From NCBI RefSeq assembly GCF_000340215.1, contig NW_006921534.1, positions 3,595,041 to 3,659,040 of the forward strand: DNA of 64,000 bases. Reading direction: 5' to 3'. Under the pieces are notes generated by a model. It saw only the letters and a list, made by a program, of their open reading frames with translations. It had not been told where the DNA came from and ran no database searches. The DNA comes from Pseudocercospora fijiensis CIRAD86 (lineage: Eukaryota; Ascomycota; Dothideomycetes; Mycosphaerellales; Mycosphaerellaceae). Below are positions 33,672-45,439 of this stretch, one piece after another. Numbering within the stretch: position 1 is the stretch's first letter; every line of letters starts with the position of its first letter. A program made the translations under genes and the position numbers.

Positions 33672-35990
33672 ACGAGGTACGTATTATATGTATCTAATAG
33701 CACTAGCAGCCGGATTAACTACATTAGTGCTTTAATCGCTGTTACTATATATAGCGATATCGACTAGGGAGTTATTATAACTTCTCCTATCTATATCCTT
33801 AGCTCTTGCCTTAATACGCACTATTAATATAGTAAGAGCATTAATATGCTTTAAGCCGTCGCAGAGTCCGGTAAGCCGCTTATCCTACGCGTACTTATTA
33901 ACAATACGGGCTATAGCAATCTTATGCTATAGGGTTAGAAACAAAGAATTAATGTGTTAGGTTTCGCTATCGTAATTAGGTTGCCTCGATAGGCTATCGG
34001 TAGGGTTACTTACGCCTAGCCGGTATAATATATTAAAATCAAACCCGGCAAGGTAGACGGCCTATCTTGCCTATCGACCTATAACCCTAGTAACCTTAGT
34101 AATACTACGGAGGTTGTTATAGTCTATATAGACCTATATTGTATATTAAGCCCTATCGAGGTAGTGCCTCTAGTGCTTAAAGGCCTCGATAATAGCTAGG
34201 AGCTCTTACTCGTAGGTCTCGTAGCGACGCTTAGCATTAATTATCTTCCGCGAGAAGAAGGCAATCGGGTGCTAGTAATAGTTATTATCTAATTGCTAGG
34301 ATATAATAGCCGATATAGCGAACTGTAAAGCGTTAGTCTCAATTCGGATCTGCTTATTTAGTACGAAATAGTATAATAAGGGGACTTTAGTAAAGCGTCG
34401 CTTTAGACCGTTAAAAGCGGCTTGTACTTTGTTAGTCTATTTGAACTCTCTAGTCGGGTTAGCCTTAGTTTTAGTAAGCTTAGTTAGTAGTATTATATAC
34501 CTCGAATAGCTCTTAATAAATCGGCGATAGAAGTTAGCAAAACCGAGGAACGACTACAGCTCCTTAATTAACGTAGGAACAGGCTATTTAGTAATAGTTT
34601 TAATCCGATTAGGATTAGCCTTAATACTCTTAGTTAATACAAGGAAGCCGAGGAATAATACCTCTTTTGTAGTAAAGGTGCATTTAGAAGGCTTGCAATA
34701 CAAGCTATAGGCTCGTAGGCGATCGAGTACCTTACGGACTATAGCCTAGTACTCCGCAATGTTAGGTAAGTGTATATAAACTAGGATGTTATCTAGGTAA
34801 ACTATACAGAGGTAGTCTAGTAGGCCTAATAGGGCCCGATTGATATAGGACTAGAATGTAGTAGGGGCATTAGCTAGCCTAAATAGCATAACTAAGTACT
34901 CGAAATAGCTATAGCGAGTGCGGAAGGCTATCTTCTATTTATCGCCCTTGCGAATACGGATGCGGTAATAGGCGTCCTTAATGTCTAATATAGTATAGTA
35001 GTAGGTACTAGAAAGGCGGTCGAGGGTCTTGTTAATAAGCGGGAGTAGACAGCGGTCTTTAATAGTAACAGCGTTAAGCCCTCTATAATCAATATATAAA
35101 CGCAGGCCGCTATCCTTCTTTAGTACGAACAGGATAGGTGCACTAGCAGGGCTGTTACTATATCGAATTCGACTATTAGCTAGGTTTTCCTCTAGGTACT
35201 TGCGTAGTATAGCAAGCTCTCGTTTACTAAGGTTGTAGAGGGGGCTAAAAGGAACCTCCTTGCCCTCTATAATATTAATCTTATAATCCGTCTCTTTAAA
35301 TATAGGCAATGTCGATGCTAGGTAGTGTTTAAACACATTAATATAGGTCTCTCGAATAGGTTCTAGTATACGCTTAAGTTGTTTAGGATCTATGCTATTA
35401 GGGGGCACTAGTTTATCGTTATTACTACCGAGCAGGTCGGCCGTCGGATTAGCTAGGGTTAGGTTGCTAATAAATAGGACCCTAATATTATTAGGGCACT
35501 CGCTAATATTAATGTATTTAATGTCCTCTTTCCTAGCGATTCTAAATCGCTATTGTTAACTACCTAAGTCTATAACTATAGTATAGTACTTAAGAATAGG
35601 GTTACTAATAACAATGTTAGATAGGAGGCTGTCTATGTCTACTACGTAGGTAGTAAAGTTTAGTAGGCGCTTATTGCCGAGGTCGTCTCTTAGGGCTATA
35701 TAGACATAGTAGGCTCCGTAGGTCAAGTGCCGAGCGTTATTAAACTAAGCAAGGGTTAGCAGGTTAGTCTTAGGCAGTTGTCGAAGGTCTAATTACTTAG
35801 CTAGGCGATAGCTAATAAGGGCACTAACTAAATTTCCTAGATCTAGTGTAACCTTAGTCTTATAGTTAGTCCTATACGTGTCCGATACGAGACAGGTACG
35901 TATAATAGCTAGCACAATGTCGATAGTCTTACGCCGTATAAGGCTAATAGTTAGTGCGGCGCTTATTCTTTTTTTAAAGGGCCGATAGGG
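33672..35990 (-). pseudogene. pol: Element 0 protease, RT and RNase H relic
   Basis: The open segment 35408-34935 carries [56 protein letters not shown] and [20 protein letters not shown] in place of YLDD is at about 34795, the same change as in elements 1, 2 and 4. RNase H follows toward 34140 and the frame runs into element 3 at 33676. In order, this piece precedes 26683-25080. Confidence 0.83.
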
Positions 35991-35999
35991 GTAGTATTA

Positions 36000-37324
36000 G
36001 CGGCTAAAAGGTGCTTACGGTGCTCGGCGGTAGTATAGTCGATTCGGGCCTAATCCTTAGGTTTGTCGCATTAGCCTAGTAGGTAGCTAGTGCTATTACA
36101 ATTAAAGCACTTCAATCTAGTTAGGGGGTTGCTATAGCCGCTGTTGCTGCTATTGTTAGTTAAGCGATTAGTACTATAGGGATACGAGCCCCTTCTACGG
36201 CCCCTATCGCGGCCTCCTCTATATAGCCGTTAGCTACGGCCTCTTCTACGGTCGTTACTGTTCCTATTGTTAGCATTATTGTTATAGTAGGAACCTTGGT
36301 TTCCTCCGCGGCTACAGTTGCTACGGTTAGTACTAGCTAGTCGGATCCTCGATTCTAGTCGCTATTAGAGCTAAACAGCCCGTTCGGCTGTTTCTACTTC
36401 GACTATAAATTGAATGCGCGTTAGATTAGTCTATTCGAACACGCGACGGCGGTCCAATTTAAGGACTAATTCCTATCGCAATTTAGGGCGTATTTCGGAA
36501 ATCTAGATAGAGTCGGTCTTAGCTAGCAAATCGTCTTCGAGGGTCTTTAAATAGGCCTTAAATAAGCGAGCCGATTAATCAGTCTTTTGTTTAGCCCGAA
36601 GGTATTAGTCCTAAGCGTATTATTGCCTTAGTATAGGGTTTCTAAGGGTATCTAGCATAATAGTCTTATAGTCTTGCTACTAAATAGCGGTCTAATTAGT
36701 AAGGGAGTCAAAATAGTTATCCTATATACGCTTTAGGTCGCTATTAATATACTATATAGCGTAGACAACTAGTGAATAGTCGTCTAGAAGAGCCCTTAGT
36801 ACATTTCGTTAGTTAAGCTTACAATCGCGTATATAATTATTGTATTACTTGCGACTAGAGCCGTTAAATACAGTATAGTCCTTAAGCTTAGCATCCTTCT
36901 TTTAGATAGGGACGGGTAGTAAGGAAGGCCCTATTATCGGCTTAATATTAGTTGTTAGGGCTTCCTATAGGCGGCGAATCCCGAGGAGATTATCCTTTAG
37001 CTATTGTTCCTAACGTAAGGCGGTAAGCCTGTTTTAAGTGGCTTCTTAAAGTCTCGCTACTAGCTAGGGGCTAAAGGCTAGCTAGCTATATCGTCGATTG
37101 ACAATGTTATTAAGTATGTCGTTAATAGGCAATTCTAGGTCGTCGCCTAGAACTATAGGTTCTTCGGTAGGCCTAGTAGTAGGTTCTTTAGTAGGTGCTT
37201 TAGTAGGCACTTTAGTAGGTACTTCGGTAGGCACTATACTACTAGTATTGTTATTACTAGCGCTGCTAGCGGCGCCGCGGTTGTTATTGCTTCGTAATAA
37301 GCCGGCTATTATAAGGGGCGACAC
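36000..37324 (-). pseudogene. gag: Element 0 gag relic
   Basis: The open start 37324-37082 (SPLIIAGLLRSNNNRGAASS, then a Pro/Thr repeat spacer) is followed by the RIP-broken capsid region, the basic stretch and the zinc knuckle near 36100. It is homologous to elements 1, 2 and 4. Confidence 0.78.
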
Positions 37325-37570
37325 TAATAATATATTGTTAGCCCCTAAGATGCGGATATAGCGGAATTAGTAGATATCGGCTTAGTGCGATTGACTTAGT
37401 ATAATAGGCCGTATAGAAGGCCTTGCTTGATAATTGGTACGGTTGTTTTAATGGAATAGTACGTATAGGTCCCGTTCTTCGAGCGTAATATAGTTAAATC
37501 GATGGTTTTCGTAGCTATACTACTAAAAGCTTGAAATAAGGACTATCTAGCTGCTACCCTTAAAGGGTAG

Positions 37571-37581
37571 ATCGAATACTA
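37571..37581 (-). promoter_or_regulatory. Self-complementary primer-binding site, element 0
   Basis: Plus-strand ATCGAATACTA abuts the 5' LTR. Its complement is in the LTR at 37630-37640. Confidence 0.7.
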
Positions 37582-37777
37582 TATAAGAAGGGTATATTAG
37601 CAGGTAGATAGGGTAGTAGTAGGTACGAGTAGTATTCGATAAGGAGCTAGGAGGAGAGGGAGGAAGGTAGGCAAGTTAGCCTATTGCTAAGCGCTAAGCC
37701 CTGCCTAAGGCACTAAGACCCTAGCTTCACTTAGCCTAGTTATATGCTAATTACGTATAGCCTCTTTAGCCCTAACA
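37582..37777 (-). repeat. Element 0 5' LTR
   Basis: Ends CCCTAACA on the plus strand and is followed by the TSD CCTAC. Confidence 0.92.
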
Positions 37778-38225
37778 CCTACTAATCGACCTACTAATCG
37801 ACCTACTAATCGACCTATCTCTATTTAGAAGTTAGTAATTTAGTACTATATACTTTAAATTATATAATTTATCGGGGGACTAGCTACTAGTAAAATACTA
37901 ATTAAAATTTCTATTAAACTAAAACTACTAATTGAACTACTAATTAAACTACTAATTAAACTACTAATTAAACTACTAATTAAACTACTAATTAAACGGT
38001 TAGTTAAACTATTAATTAGACTATTAATTAAACTACTAATTAAACTATTAATCAAGCTATTAATCAAACTATTAATCAAACTATTAATTAAACTATTAAT
38101 TAAACTATTAATCGAACTATTAGTCGAACCGTTAATCGACCTCTACTAATCGAACTATCTCTATTTAGAAGTTAGTAATTTCAATTAGTATTCTATACTT
38201 TAAACTATATAATTTATCGGAGGAC
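37778..38225. repeat. Minisatellite (right part) with ~75-bp flanking direct repeats
   Basis: CGACCTACTAAT units resume after element 0. A block starting CTATCTCTATTTAGAAG and ending in TTTATCGG (about 37815-37875) recurs at about 38155-38222. Between them are roughly twenty ACTAATTAAACT-type 12-mers (37890-38145). The 74-codon frame on the minus strand is a by-product. Confidence 0.8.
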
Positions 38226-38238
38226 GAGTAATAGAAAT

Positions 38239-38327
38239 AACTAGTATAATAGCTAAATCTATAATAGCTAGATAGTATAGCTTAAAGCTATTAATCTCTA
38301 AGAATTATACTACTAGACTTACTAGCT
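38239..38327 (-). tRNA. tRNA-Pro-like relic
   Basis: On the minus strand AGCTAGT (38327-38321) can pair with ACTAGTT (38245-38239) as a 7-bp acceptor stem with one wobble. It is followed by AAGTCTAGTAGTATAATTC, which matches the D-arm of fungal tRNA-Pro (GTCTAGTGGTATGATTC) apart from TG-to-TA changes. The 89-nt span would need an intron. The T-arm is poorly preserved. Inferred by eye and probably inactive. Confidence 0.35.
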
Positions 38328-38519
38328 AGAGGATAGCCACTAGTAATTAGGGGGTTATATATAATATATCTAGGCCTCTACTAAGGTAGTATATCTATTC
38401 TTTTAGTATATATTCTATATATAGCCTAAATAATTAAGTTTTATTTATATATTTTAAGCTAAGTTTAATAACTTTTACTACTAGTAAATTTACTACTAAA
38501 GTTAGAAGTCTAAATCGCT
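38328..38519. other. TA-rich spacer
   Basis: TA-rich DNA with no gene, between the tRNA-like relic and the LINE target site. Confidence 0.4.
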
Positions 38520-38699
38520 ATTTTAGTATATAGATAGATAGATATTTCATTTGCCTGTTGTAGTGCCTTTCGGCCTATATAGGTCTGTTTCTATGTATTG
38601 TTTTAGGTAGGAAACCAACTTAGTTAGTAAAAACCTCCCTCCTGTCCTATTTATAAGTATTAATCTTCCTCGTTTCCTTGTTTTCCTTCCTCTAGGGTG

Positions 38700-41600
38700 T
38701 ACTAGTGTTATAGTTGTTACCCTCTAACTACCTTGCCTGCTGCCCTACCCTTCTTTCCCCCTCTTCTTCCCTCCTTCTTATCTACTCCTTAGTTTCCCTT
38801 ACTAGTGCGAATTGTTGTACAAATCCCTATTTAATAATCTACTTTACTATCCTCTTTAGGTCTTCTTTGCTTTAGATTAGCTTGTCGTATTCCCTTTCTA
38901 TTGCTTTTAGTCTCTAATTACTTCTACCTTCTAACTATTAAGGGCAGACTAGTAGCATATACTTAGGGTTCTAAGATTAGTAGCTATATTAGTAAGCCCT
39001 GCTTTCAATTCCTAGGACGTTTCTTCTAAATAGGTAAGATCTGAGTCTAATATGTTTAGATCTGATTTAAATAGCTAGGCTTGCCTCGGCCCTGTTTAGG
39101 TCCTTATAGAGCTAGTAGTTATGTTGACCAAATTTGATTAGTACCTTTAGGGTTCCTAGTCTAACTTGTGTTTTGTTCTATTCCTGCTCCTATAGATATT
39201 TAGCAATTGATTCTGCTAGGCTTTGTTTCTCTCCCTTTAGCTTGTCTTCCTTTAGCCTTATATTTGGTCCTTAAAGCTCTTTCTCTAGCATTTCTCTTAT
39301 TAAGACTCTATATTGCTCTAGGTCTTTAACTTTCTAGGGAGTCATTTATAGTCTGTCTCGCCTCCTAGTCCTAATGTACTAGGCTTTTATCTTATCTAGT
39401 GCCTTTTAGATAGTCTATTAGGCTAGGTATTCTATTATCTTTGCTACATATTGGTGTCTTAGTCCCTTAAAGTATTGTTTAACTAGTAGGATCCCTAATT
39501 CTATTTCTACTACCCTTATTAGTATAGTTTTATATGCTCCTAGGATTTTCTTTAGGCTCTAGGTTTAGGACCTGCTAACTGGTTGCTTAATCCTCTTTAG
39601 TGTTTTCTCTTAGGCTGTCTATATCTGTACTCTATATAGCATTGCTAGCTTAACAATTGCTTTATATATAACTTTAGCTTTCTCGAATGTAGCCCCCTAT
39701 ATAGAGGCTATAAGCCTATTAATGGATTGTATATTAGCATCTGCCCTCTACTTTGCCTTCTTTACTTATAGTCCCTAATTTAGTTTTAGATCCAGCTAGA
39801 TCCCTAGTACCCTAAGCTCTGCTAATAGTTAGGTTTTAAAGCCTTGAATAGTAATTGATTGCTTTATATTATAGGTTGATTTAGCCTTACTAAAGTAGAT
39901 AAGCTAGTACTTTTCTAGGGCGAATTTTGCTCTATACCTCTTTACCTATTTTTTATACTCTTAGTGTTTCTCTTCTAGGATCTTACAGTTAGTTTCTATT
40001 GTCTTAGACTAGGCTAGGATGTTTGTATTATCTATAAACCCTAATGCTAATATGTTTTTTAATTCTAGGAGTAGGAGTAGGTCTACTATAAAGATAAGGA
40101 AGAGGATTAGGGAGAGTATTAATCCTTAGGGGATTCCCTTTTTAGTTAGCATTAGGTCTAATTTGAATTTGCCTAGAATGAGCTATATTAATCTTTCCTA
40201 CAGGAAGGACTAGATGAATTAGACTATCTAGTTTGGTATAGCTTTCTGTTTAAGTATATATAGGAGCCTTTTATAGGAGATATTGTTAAAGGCTCCTAAG
40301 ATGTTAAGGGAGAGGAGGGTTGCTACCTAGTTTTAACTATAGTGCTAGATATGCTTAATCTATTCTGTAATTAGTTCTATAGCCGTTAGTATTAACCTCT
40401 TCTTTCTTCCTCCTATCTAGCCTTTAGGAAGGATATTCCTTTCCTCGGTAAAGGTTGTTAGCCTTTTAGCGACAATTTTTTTTAGCACCTTGCCTATTAT
40501 ATTAAGTAGGGCTATTAGTCTGTAGGCCTTAAGCTATATATAGTCTTCCTTCTAGGGCTTCCTTAGCACTACTATTAGGGACTTCCTAAATAGTCTTAGG
40601 TAGTGTCCTAGTGCTAGGCTTTATAAAAAGATATTAGCTAGTGCTAGGGCTAGCCCCTTCCTATATGCTTTTAGAAGTTTGTTATAGATCTTGTCTTCTC
40701 CTAGTGCCTTGTTGCCTAGAATTTTCTTTAGGATCCTTTTAATAGTTTCGGGTTTAACCTAAGTGTCTCTTAGTATACCTAGCAGTAGAGTTTCTTGTTC
40801 TTTCTCCTTTATATCTAATAGGTCTGCTTATACTTTTCTATAGAAGAAGTGTTAGCCTAGGGCTCTTGCTTTCCCTTCTATTGTAGTTTGCATTTGTCCT
40901 TATTAGTCTATAATGTCCGGGAATTGTAGTAGTATATCCTTATCCTGTTTAGGTCTCCTTGCCTATTTAGCTATCCTCTATATCTCCTCTAGTTTCTTTA
41001 TAATTATTCCTATTATAGATCTCTATTCTTATATCTTGTCTTTCTTAATCTAGATCTTCTTTTCCTAGTAGGCTTTGTTATAGTTGTCCTATGCTTCTTA
41101 GGTATAGGTTTATGTCTACTACCTCCTAGCCTTCCTTACTGCTTTAACCTTCCTTATATACTTACTAGTCTAGTATAGTTGCTAGTATAGTAAATGTTTC
41201 TTTGCTAGGGTATGCTTTCTAGCTACCTGCTTTAGGATTCCTATTAGTTCTTCTACTGCCTTGTTAATATCCTTTAGCCTTAGTAGGTGCTTTATTAAGA
41301 GTTCCTCTAGTTTCGGGTCCCTTTCTAGTTCCTCCCTAATCCTGCCCTATTAGGTATCTTTCTAGTTAAGCTTCTCCTCTAGTTCCCTTTCCTAATTAGT
41401 TTAGATATTTAGCTCAATCTGTACCGGGAAGTAGTCTAATAATTCTTCTAGTTCCTAGTTGACCCTATATCTTGTAATCCTATTCCTAATCTAATATAAT
41501 GCAAAGTATAGGTCTAGTATGCTGCTGCTTCCTCTTGCCTCCTAAGTAATTAGTCCCTTTAGGGTAACAATTTCTATTCCTTCCCTCTCTAATATATCAA

Positions 41601-42100
41601 TTAGTCTTCCTACTAAGAAGTAGTAAGCTAGGGTAAAGTCTAAGCCCTAGAGGGGGTAGTAGAGGTTGAAATCCCTAAGTAGGATTTAGTAGGTATTCCC
41701 CTAGATAACTCTAGGTAGTCTTTCTAGGGTTTTCAGTTAGGTACTGCTTCTTAAGTCTAGTAGTAGGTTATATATATAGTAGACTTAGAGTGTACCTTAG
41801 GATGTCTCTACTTAAACTAATATTAGGTCCCTATCCTCCTATAGTATAGCCTACTAGGTTTCTGTATCTATCTCCTTACTAATGTAGATGTATGTCCTTA
41901 GGGCTCCCTAGTTGTAGATAATTAGGTAGTATCTTAGGTCTTTAACTATTGCTAGTCTCTTTGTATATAGGTTGAGCTAGGGCTCTTAGATTATAATAAT
42001 GTAATGTTCTTTTAGGTTTAGTGCTTAAAGGAAGCTCCTCTGTACCTTATCTTTACTCTTATTAACATTATACTATATAATATTTAGTAATATTGCAATG
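38700..42100 (-). pseudogene. LINE ORF2 relic (endonuclease and reverse transcriptase)
   Basis: The endonuclease start near 42090-41850 reads YNVNKSKDKVQRSFL, EHYIIII*EP and VKDLRYYLIIYN, the QYNVxrSr..vq and IQEPW signature of LINE AP-endonucleases. RT motifs near 40140-40020 are KKGIP*GLILSLILFLIFI (from KGIPQGSPLSPILF) and GFIDNTN, where the FxDD active site has become DN. The C-terminal part near 39150-38880 reads LNRAEASLAI, LRSYLFRRNVLGIES and KYMLLVCP, as in Tad1-type ORF2 after RNase H. This protein would nick the target and prime cDNA synthesis there. It is disabled by TAG codons. Confidence 0.8.
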
Positions 42101-42329
42101 TTTATTAGGTTTCATCTATATTATTTCCCTATAAGTTTTCCTTTAGTCTTCCCTCACTTTAGACTAACATTTAACTAAGCTTTGTCTACCCTGCTTCCTT
42201 TCCTGTAATGTTAAGGTATCTTAGTCTCCCTAGTTGCTAGTAACTCTCTTATACTAGTAAGGCCCTAAATGTGAACCTATTATCTTATCTAGACCTCTTT
42301 TATAGCACTTAGCTAGGTTGCTTCTGCAC

Positions 42330-43370
42330 CTAGCTGCCCTAGCTTGTTATATATCTTTTTAGTGTGTTAATTCTGGCTTCCTTTGCCTTCTTAGCTGCCT
42401 GTATTCTTACTAGGCATTCCTTCGCCTAAGAGGGGTGTCTTTTAGTGTAGTATGCACATCTTACTTCTCCCTTATATACTTTACATTCTTTAACCTAGTA
42501 ATCCCCTATATAATAGGAGTAGGTATTGGTTGTCTTTGTGCACTTAGCTACTAAGTGTCTATAGTGTTAACATTTGAAGCACTGCATTATCCTATAGTTG
42601 CTTCTATGTATCTCTGTTTCTAATCTTTTAAAGTCCTAGAACAACCCCTAGTCTAGCACTATATTAGCTTGCTCTACACTCCCTACCTAGATAATTAGGG
42701 AAGACTGCTTCTTAGTCTCTTCGATTTTCCTTTTAATCTATGCTACTTTTATAATCTTTAGGCCTAGGTATATAGCTTAGTTTTGTCTCTATAGGCTCTT
42801 AATATCCTGTTCTTCCTTAAAGCTTCTTATTATACTATAGGCTATAATTATAAATTGCTATTAAGAGACCTTTGCTGTTTTCCCTATCTTAGTTGTCTAT
42901 TCTTTTTATGTTTCTAGCTTCTTTTTGTCCTGCTCTTATGCTATAAACAGCTTAATTACCCCTTTACCTTCGTTCCTAGCCCTAATTACCTCTTTAACTA
43001 TAATTCTTTCTACAATCTCTTTCCCTATAAGTCCTTAGATTTCCTTTTGCTCCTATAGGTCCGTAATATAGACTCTAACTACTATCCTCGGGGGTTTTAG
43101 CGCCTCCTAACTAGCTACTACTACCTAGGTACGGTGGTTTAGGCTTATCTCCTATTGTTTCTTCGTAATCTTTGCTACAACTATATTAGCTACCTTTATA
43201 ATTACGTAGCTTGCCTAGTTGTAGATTGCTTTCAGTCCTCTAAGGAGTTCTGAGATTATTATCCTATATGCCCTCTTAGGGGTTCTTCTATCTTCCGCCT
43301 TTAGCACCTCCTCTGCTCTAGTATATAGTGCTTTCTATTCGTCCTCCCTTCTTAACTATCTTCCCTTCGT
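42330..43370 (-). pseudogene. LINE ORF1 relic (zinc-knuckle RNA-binding protein)
   Basis: Minus-strand text includes TDL*EQKEI, VKEVIRARNEGKGVIKLFIA and VERIIVKE. The knuckle region QCFKC*HYRHLVAKCTKTTN, EC and GEVRCAHYTKRHPS*AKEC follows (about 42590-42400). The repeated CX2CX4HX4C-type knuckles identify ORF1 of Tad1-type LINEs, a nucleic-acid chaperone. It is broken by stops. Confidence 0.75.
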
Positions 43371-43434
43371 CTCTAATTGTTCGCTGCTATTTTTCCTTAT
43401 AGAATATATCGGTAGGTATTATTTTAGTATATAG

Positions 43435-43601
43435 CTAAAGTCCTATTCTCTCTTACTATAGCAACTAGCTAAGTAGTACTTAGTATTTGCTATAGATATA
43501 TTTAATTTTCTAACTAAATATTTAAAGCCTACTAATTAAGAGTCTAAGGGAATTAATAGCGCGCGTCTAGACTAGTAGCGAACTACTACTTAGATACTAG
43601 T
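43435..43601. other. TA-rich spacer between LINE and element 4
   Basis: 167 bp of pre-insertion DNA ending in CTAGT, the left target duplication of element 4. It continues at 57212. Confidence 0.5.
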
Positions 43602-43797
43602 TATTAGGGCTAAAGAGGCTACACGTAACTAGTATATAATTAGGCCGAGTAAAGCTAGGGTCTTAGTGCCTTAGGCAGGGCTTGGCGCTTGGCGTTAGGC
43701 TAACTAACCTACCTTCCTCCTTCTTCTCCTAGTTCTCTATCGAATACTACTTATACTACTACTACCCTATCTACCTGCTAATATAACCCTTCTTATA
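43602..43797 (+). repeat. Element 4 5' LTR
   Basis: Starts TATTAGGGCTAAAGAGG and ends CCCTTCTTATA. It contains ATCGAATACTA at 43739-43749. Confidence 0.92.
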
Positions 43798-43808
43798 TAG
43801 TATTCGAT
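43798..43808 (+). promoter_or_regulatory. Self-complementary primer-binding site, element 4
   Basis: TAGTATTCGAT abuts the LTR and is the exact complement of 43739-43749. Confidence 0.7.
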
Positions 43809-44052
43809 CTACCCTTTAAGGGTAGTAGCTAGATAGTCCTTATTTCAAGCTTTTAGCGGTATAGCTACGAAAACCGATTTAACTATATTGCGCCCGAAGA
43901 ACGGGATCTATACGTACTATTCTACTAAAAACAACTATACTAATTATCGAGCAAGACCTTCTATACGGCCTATTATACTAAGTTAAGCATATTAGGCCGA
44001 TACTCGCTAATTCCGCTATATCCGTACTATAGGGGCCTATAATACATTATTA

Positions 44053-45420
44053 GTGCTACCCCTTATTGCAATAGCCGGCTTATTACGAAGCAATAACAAC
44101 CGTGGCGCTACTAGCAGCGCTAGCAATAACAACACTAGTAGCACAGTACCTACTAAAGTGCCTACTAAAGCACCTACTAAAGTGCCTCCTACTAAAGAGC
44201 CTACTAGAGGGCCTGCTAAAGAACCTATAATCGAAGGGGATAACCCCTCGTTGCCCGTTAACGACATTTTTAGCAATATTGTTAACCGTCGATATAGCTA
44301 ACTAGCCTTTAGCCCCTAGCTAGTAGCGAGACTTTAAGAAGCTACCTAAAACAGGCTCGCTGCTTTACGTTAAGAACAATAGCTAAAGGACAACCTCCTC
44401 GAAATTCGCCGCCTATAGGAAGCCCTAACAACTAATACTAAGCCGATAGTAGGGCCTTCCTTACTATTAGTCCTAGTCTAGAAGAAGGATGCTAAACTTA
44501 AGGACTATACCGTGTTTAATAGCTCTAGTCAAAAGCAATATAATAACTATATTCGTAACTATAAGCTTAACTAGCGCAACGCACCGAGAGCACTGCTAGA
44601 TAACTATTCCTTAGTTGTCTATGCTATATAGTATATTAACGGTAACCCTAAGCGTATATAGGATAACTATTTTAATTCCCTTTACGACTAGACCGCTGTT
44701 TAATAGCAAGACTATAAGACTATTATATTAAACACCCTTAGCAACCCTATATTGCGCTAGTAGCACGCCTAAGACTAATATCTACGTACTAAACAAAAGG
44801 CCGACTAAACCTCTTAATCCTTTAAGGCCTACCTAAAGACCCTTAAGGACGACTTGCTACCTAAGACCGACTCTATCTAGATATCTAAGATACGACCTAA
44901 ACTGAGATAGGAGCTAGTCCTTAAATTAGACCGCCGCCGTATATTTAAATAGGCTAATCTTATATGTATTTAATTTATAGTAGAAGTCGAAACTGTAGAG
45001 CGTATAGTCTAGCTTTAGCAACAGTTAGAATCTAAGATACGACTAGCCGCTAACAACCGTAGCCGTAGTAGAAGCTAAGGCTCCTACTAGAACAATAATA
45101 CTAATAATAGGAATAGTAACAACGACCGTAGAAGAGGCCGTAGCCGACGGCTATATAGAGGAGGCCGTAATAGGGGCCGTAGAAAGGGCTCGTATCCCTA
45201 TAATACTAACCGCTCGACTAACAATAGCAGTAACGGCTATAGCAACCCTCTAACCGGATTGAAGTGCTTTAACTATAATAGCACTAGCTATCTACTAGGC
45301 TAATATAACAAACCTAAAGACTAGGCCCGAATCGACCGTGCTACCGCTAAGTACCGAAAGCACCTTTTAGCCGCTAATGCTATCCCTATTAGCCCTTCTA
45401 ACTATTCGAAAAAAGAATAA
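44053..45420 (+). pseudogene. gag: Element 4 gag relic
   Basis: The open start 44053-44301 (LPLIAIAGLLRSNNNRGATS, then PTK repeats) is followed by the capsid-like region and the zinc knuckle KCFNYNSTSYLLG (about 45258-45300), with both Cys and His changed to Tyr. Confidence 0.78.
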
Positions 45421-45439
45421 GCGCCGCACTAACTGTTAG

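Larger units (their letters stand above)
9343..37777 (-). mobile_element. Element 0: family A chromovirus (Ty3/Gypsy), host of nested insertions
   Basis: A minus-oriented LTR retrotransposon with 196-bp LTRs (9343-9538 and 37582-37777), flanked by the 5-bp duplication CCTAC (9338-9342 and 37778-37782). Its own DNA is about 7.2 kb in three pieces: 9343-10120, 24359-26683 and 33672-37777. Element 1 splits it in the 3' non-coding region and element 3 splits it between RNase H and integrase. Gag, protease, RT, RNase H, integrase and chromodomain are all present in the normal order, with many RIP-type stops. It inserted into the 12-bp minisatellite. By nesting it is older than elements 1, 2 and 3. 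Confidence 0.9.
38534..43420 (-). mobile_element. Tad1-like LINE (non-LTR retrotransposon)
   Basis: A minus-oriented 4.9-kb insertion flanked by the 14-bp direct repeat ATTTTAGTATATAG at 38520-38533 and 43421-43434, a LINE-type variable target duplication. ORF1 has zinc knuckles. ORF2 has an AP-endonuclease start, a reverse transcriptase and a C-terminal conserved part. There are no LTRs. At 4.9 kb it is somewhat shorter than usual for Tad1 elements (6-7 kb), so the 5' end may be truncated. RIP-type stops occur throughout. Confidence 0.85.

Noticed and set aside
37855..38079. 74-codon minus-strand frame of INSLINSL repeats
   Set aside because: It is a translation of the 12-bp minisatellite.
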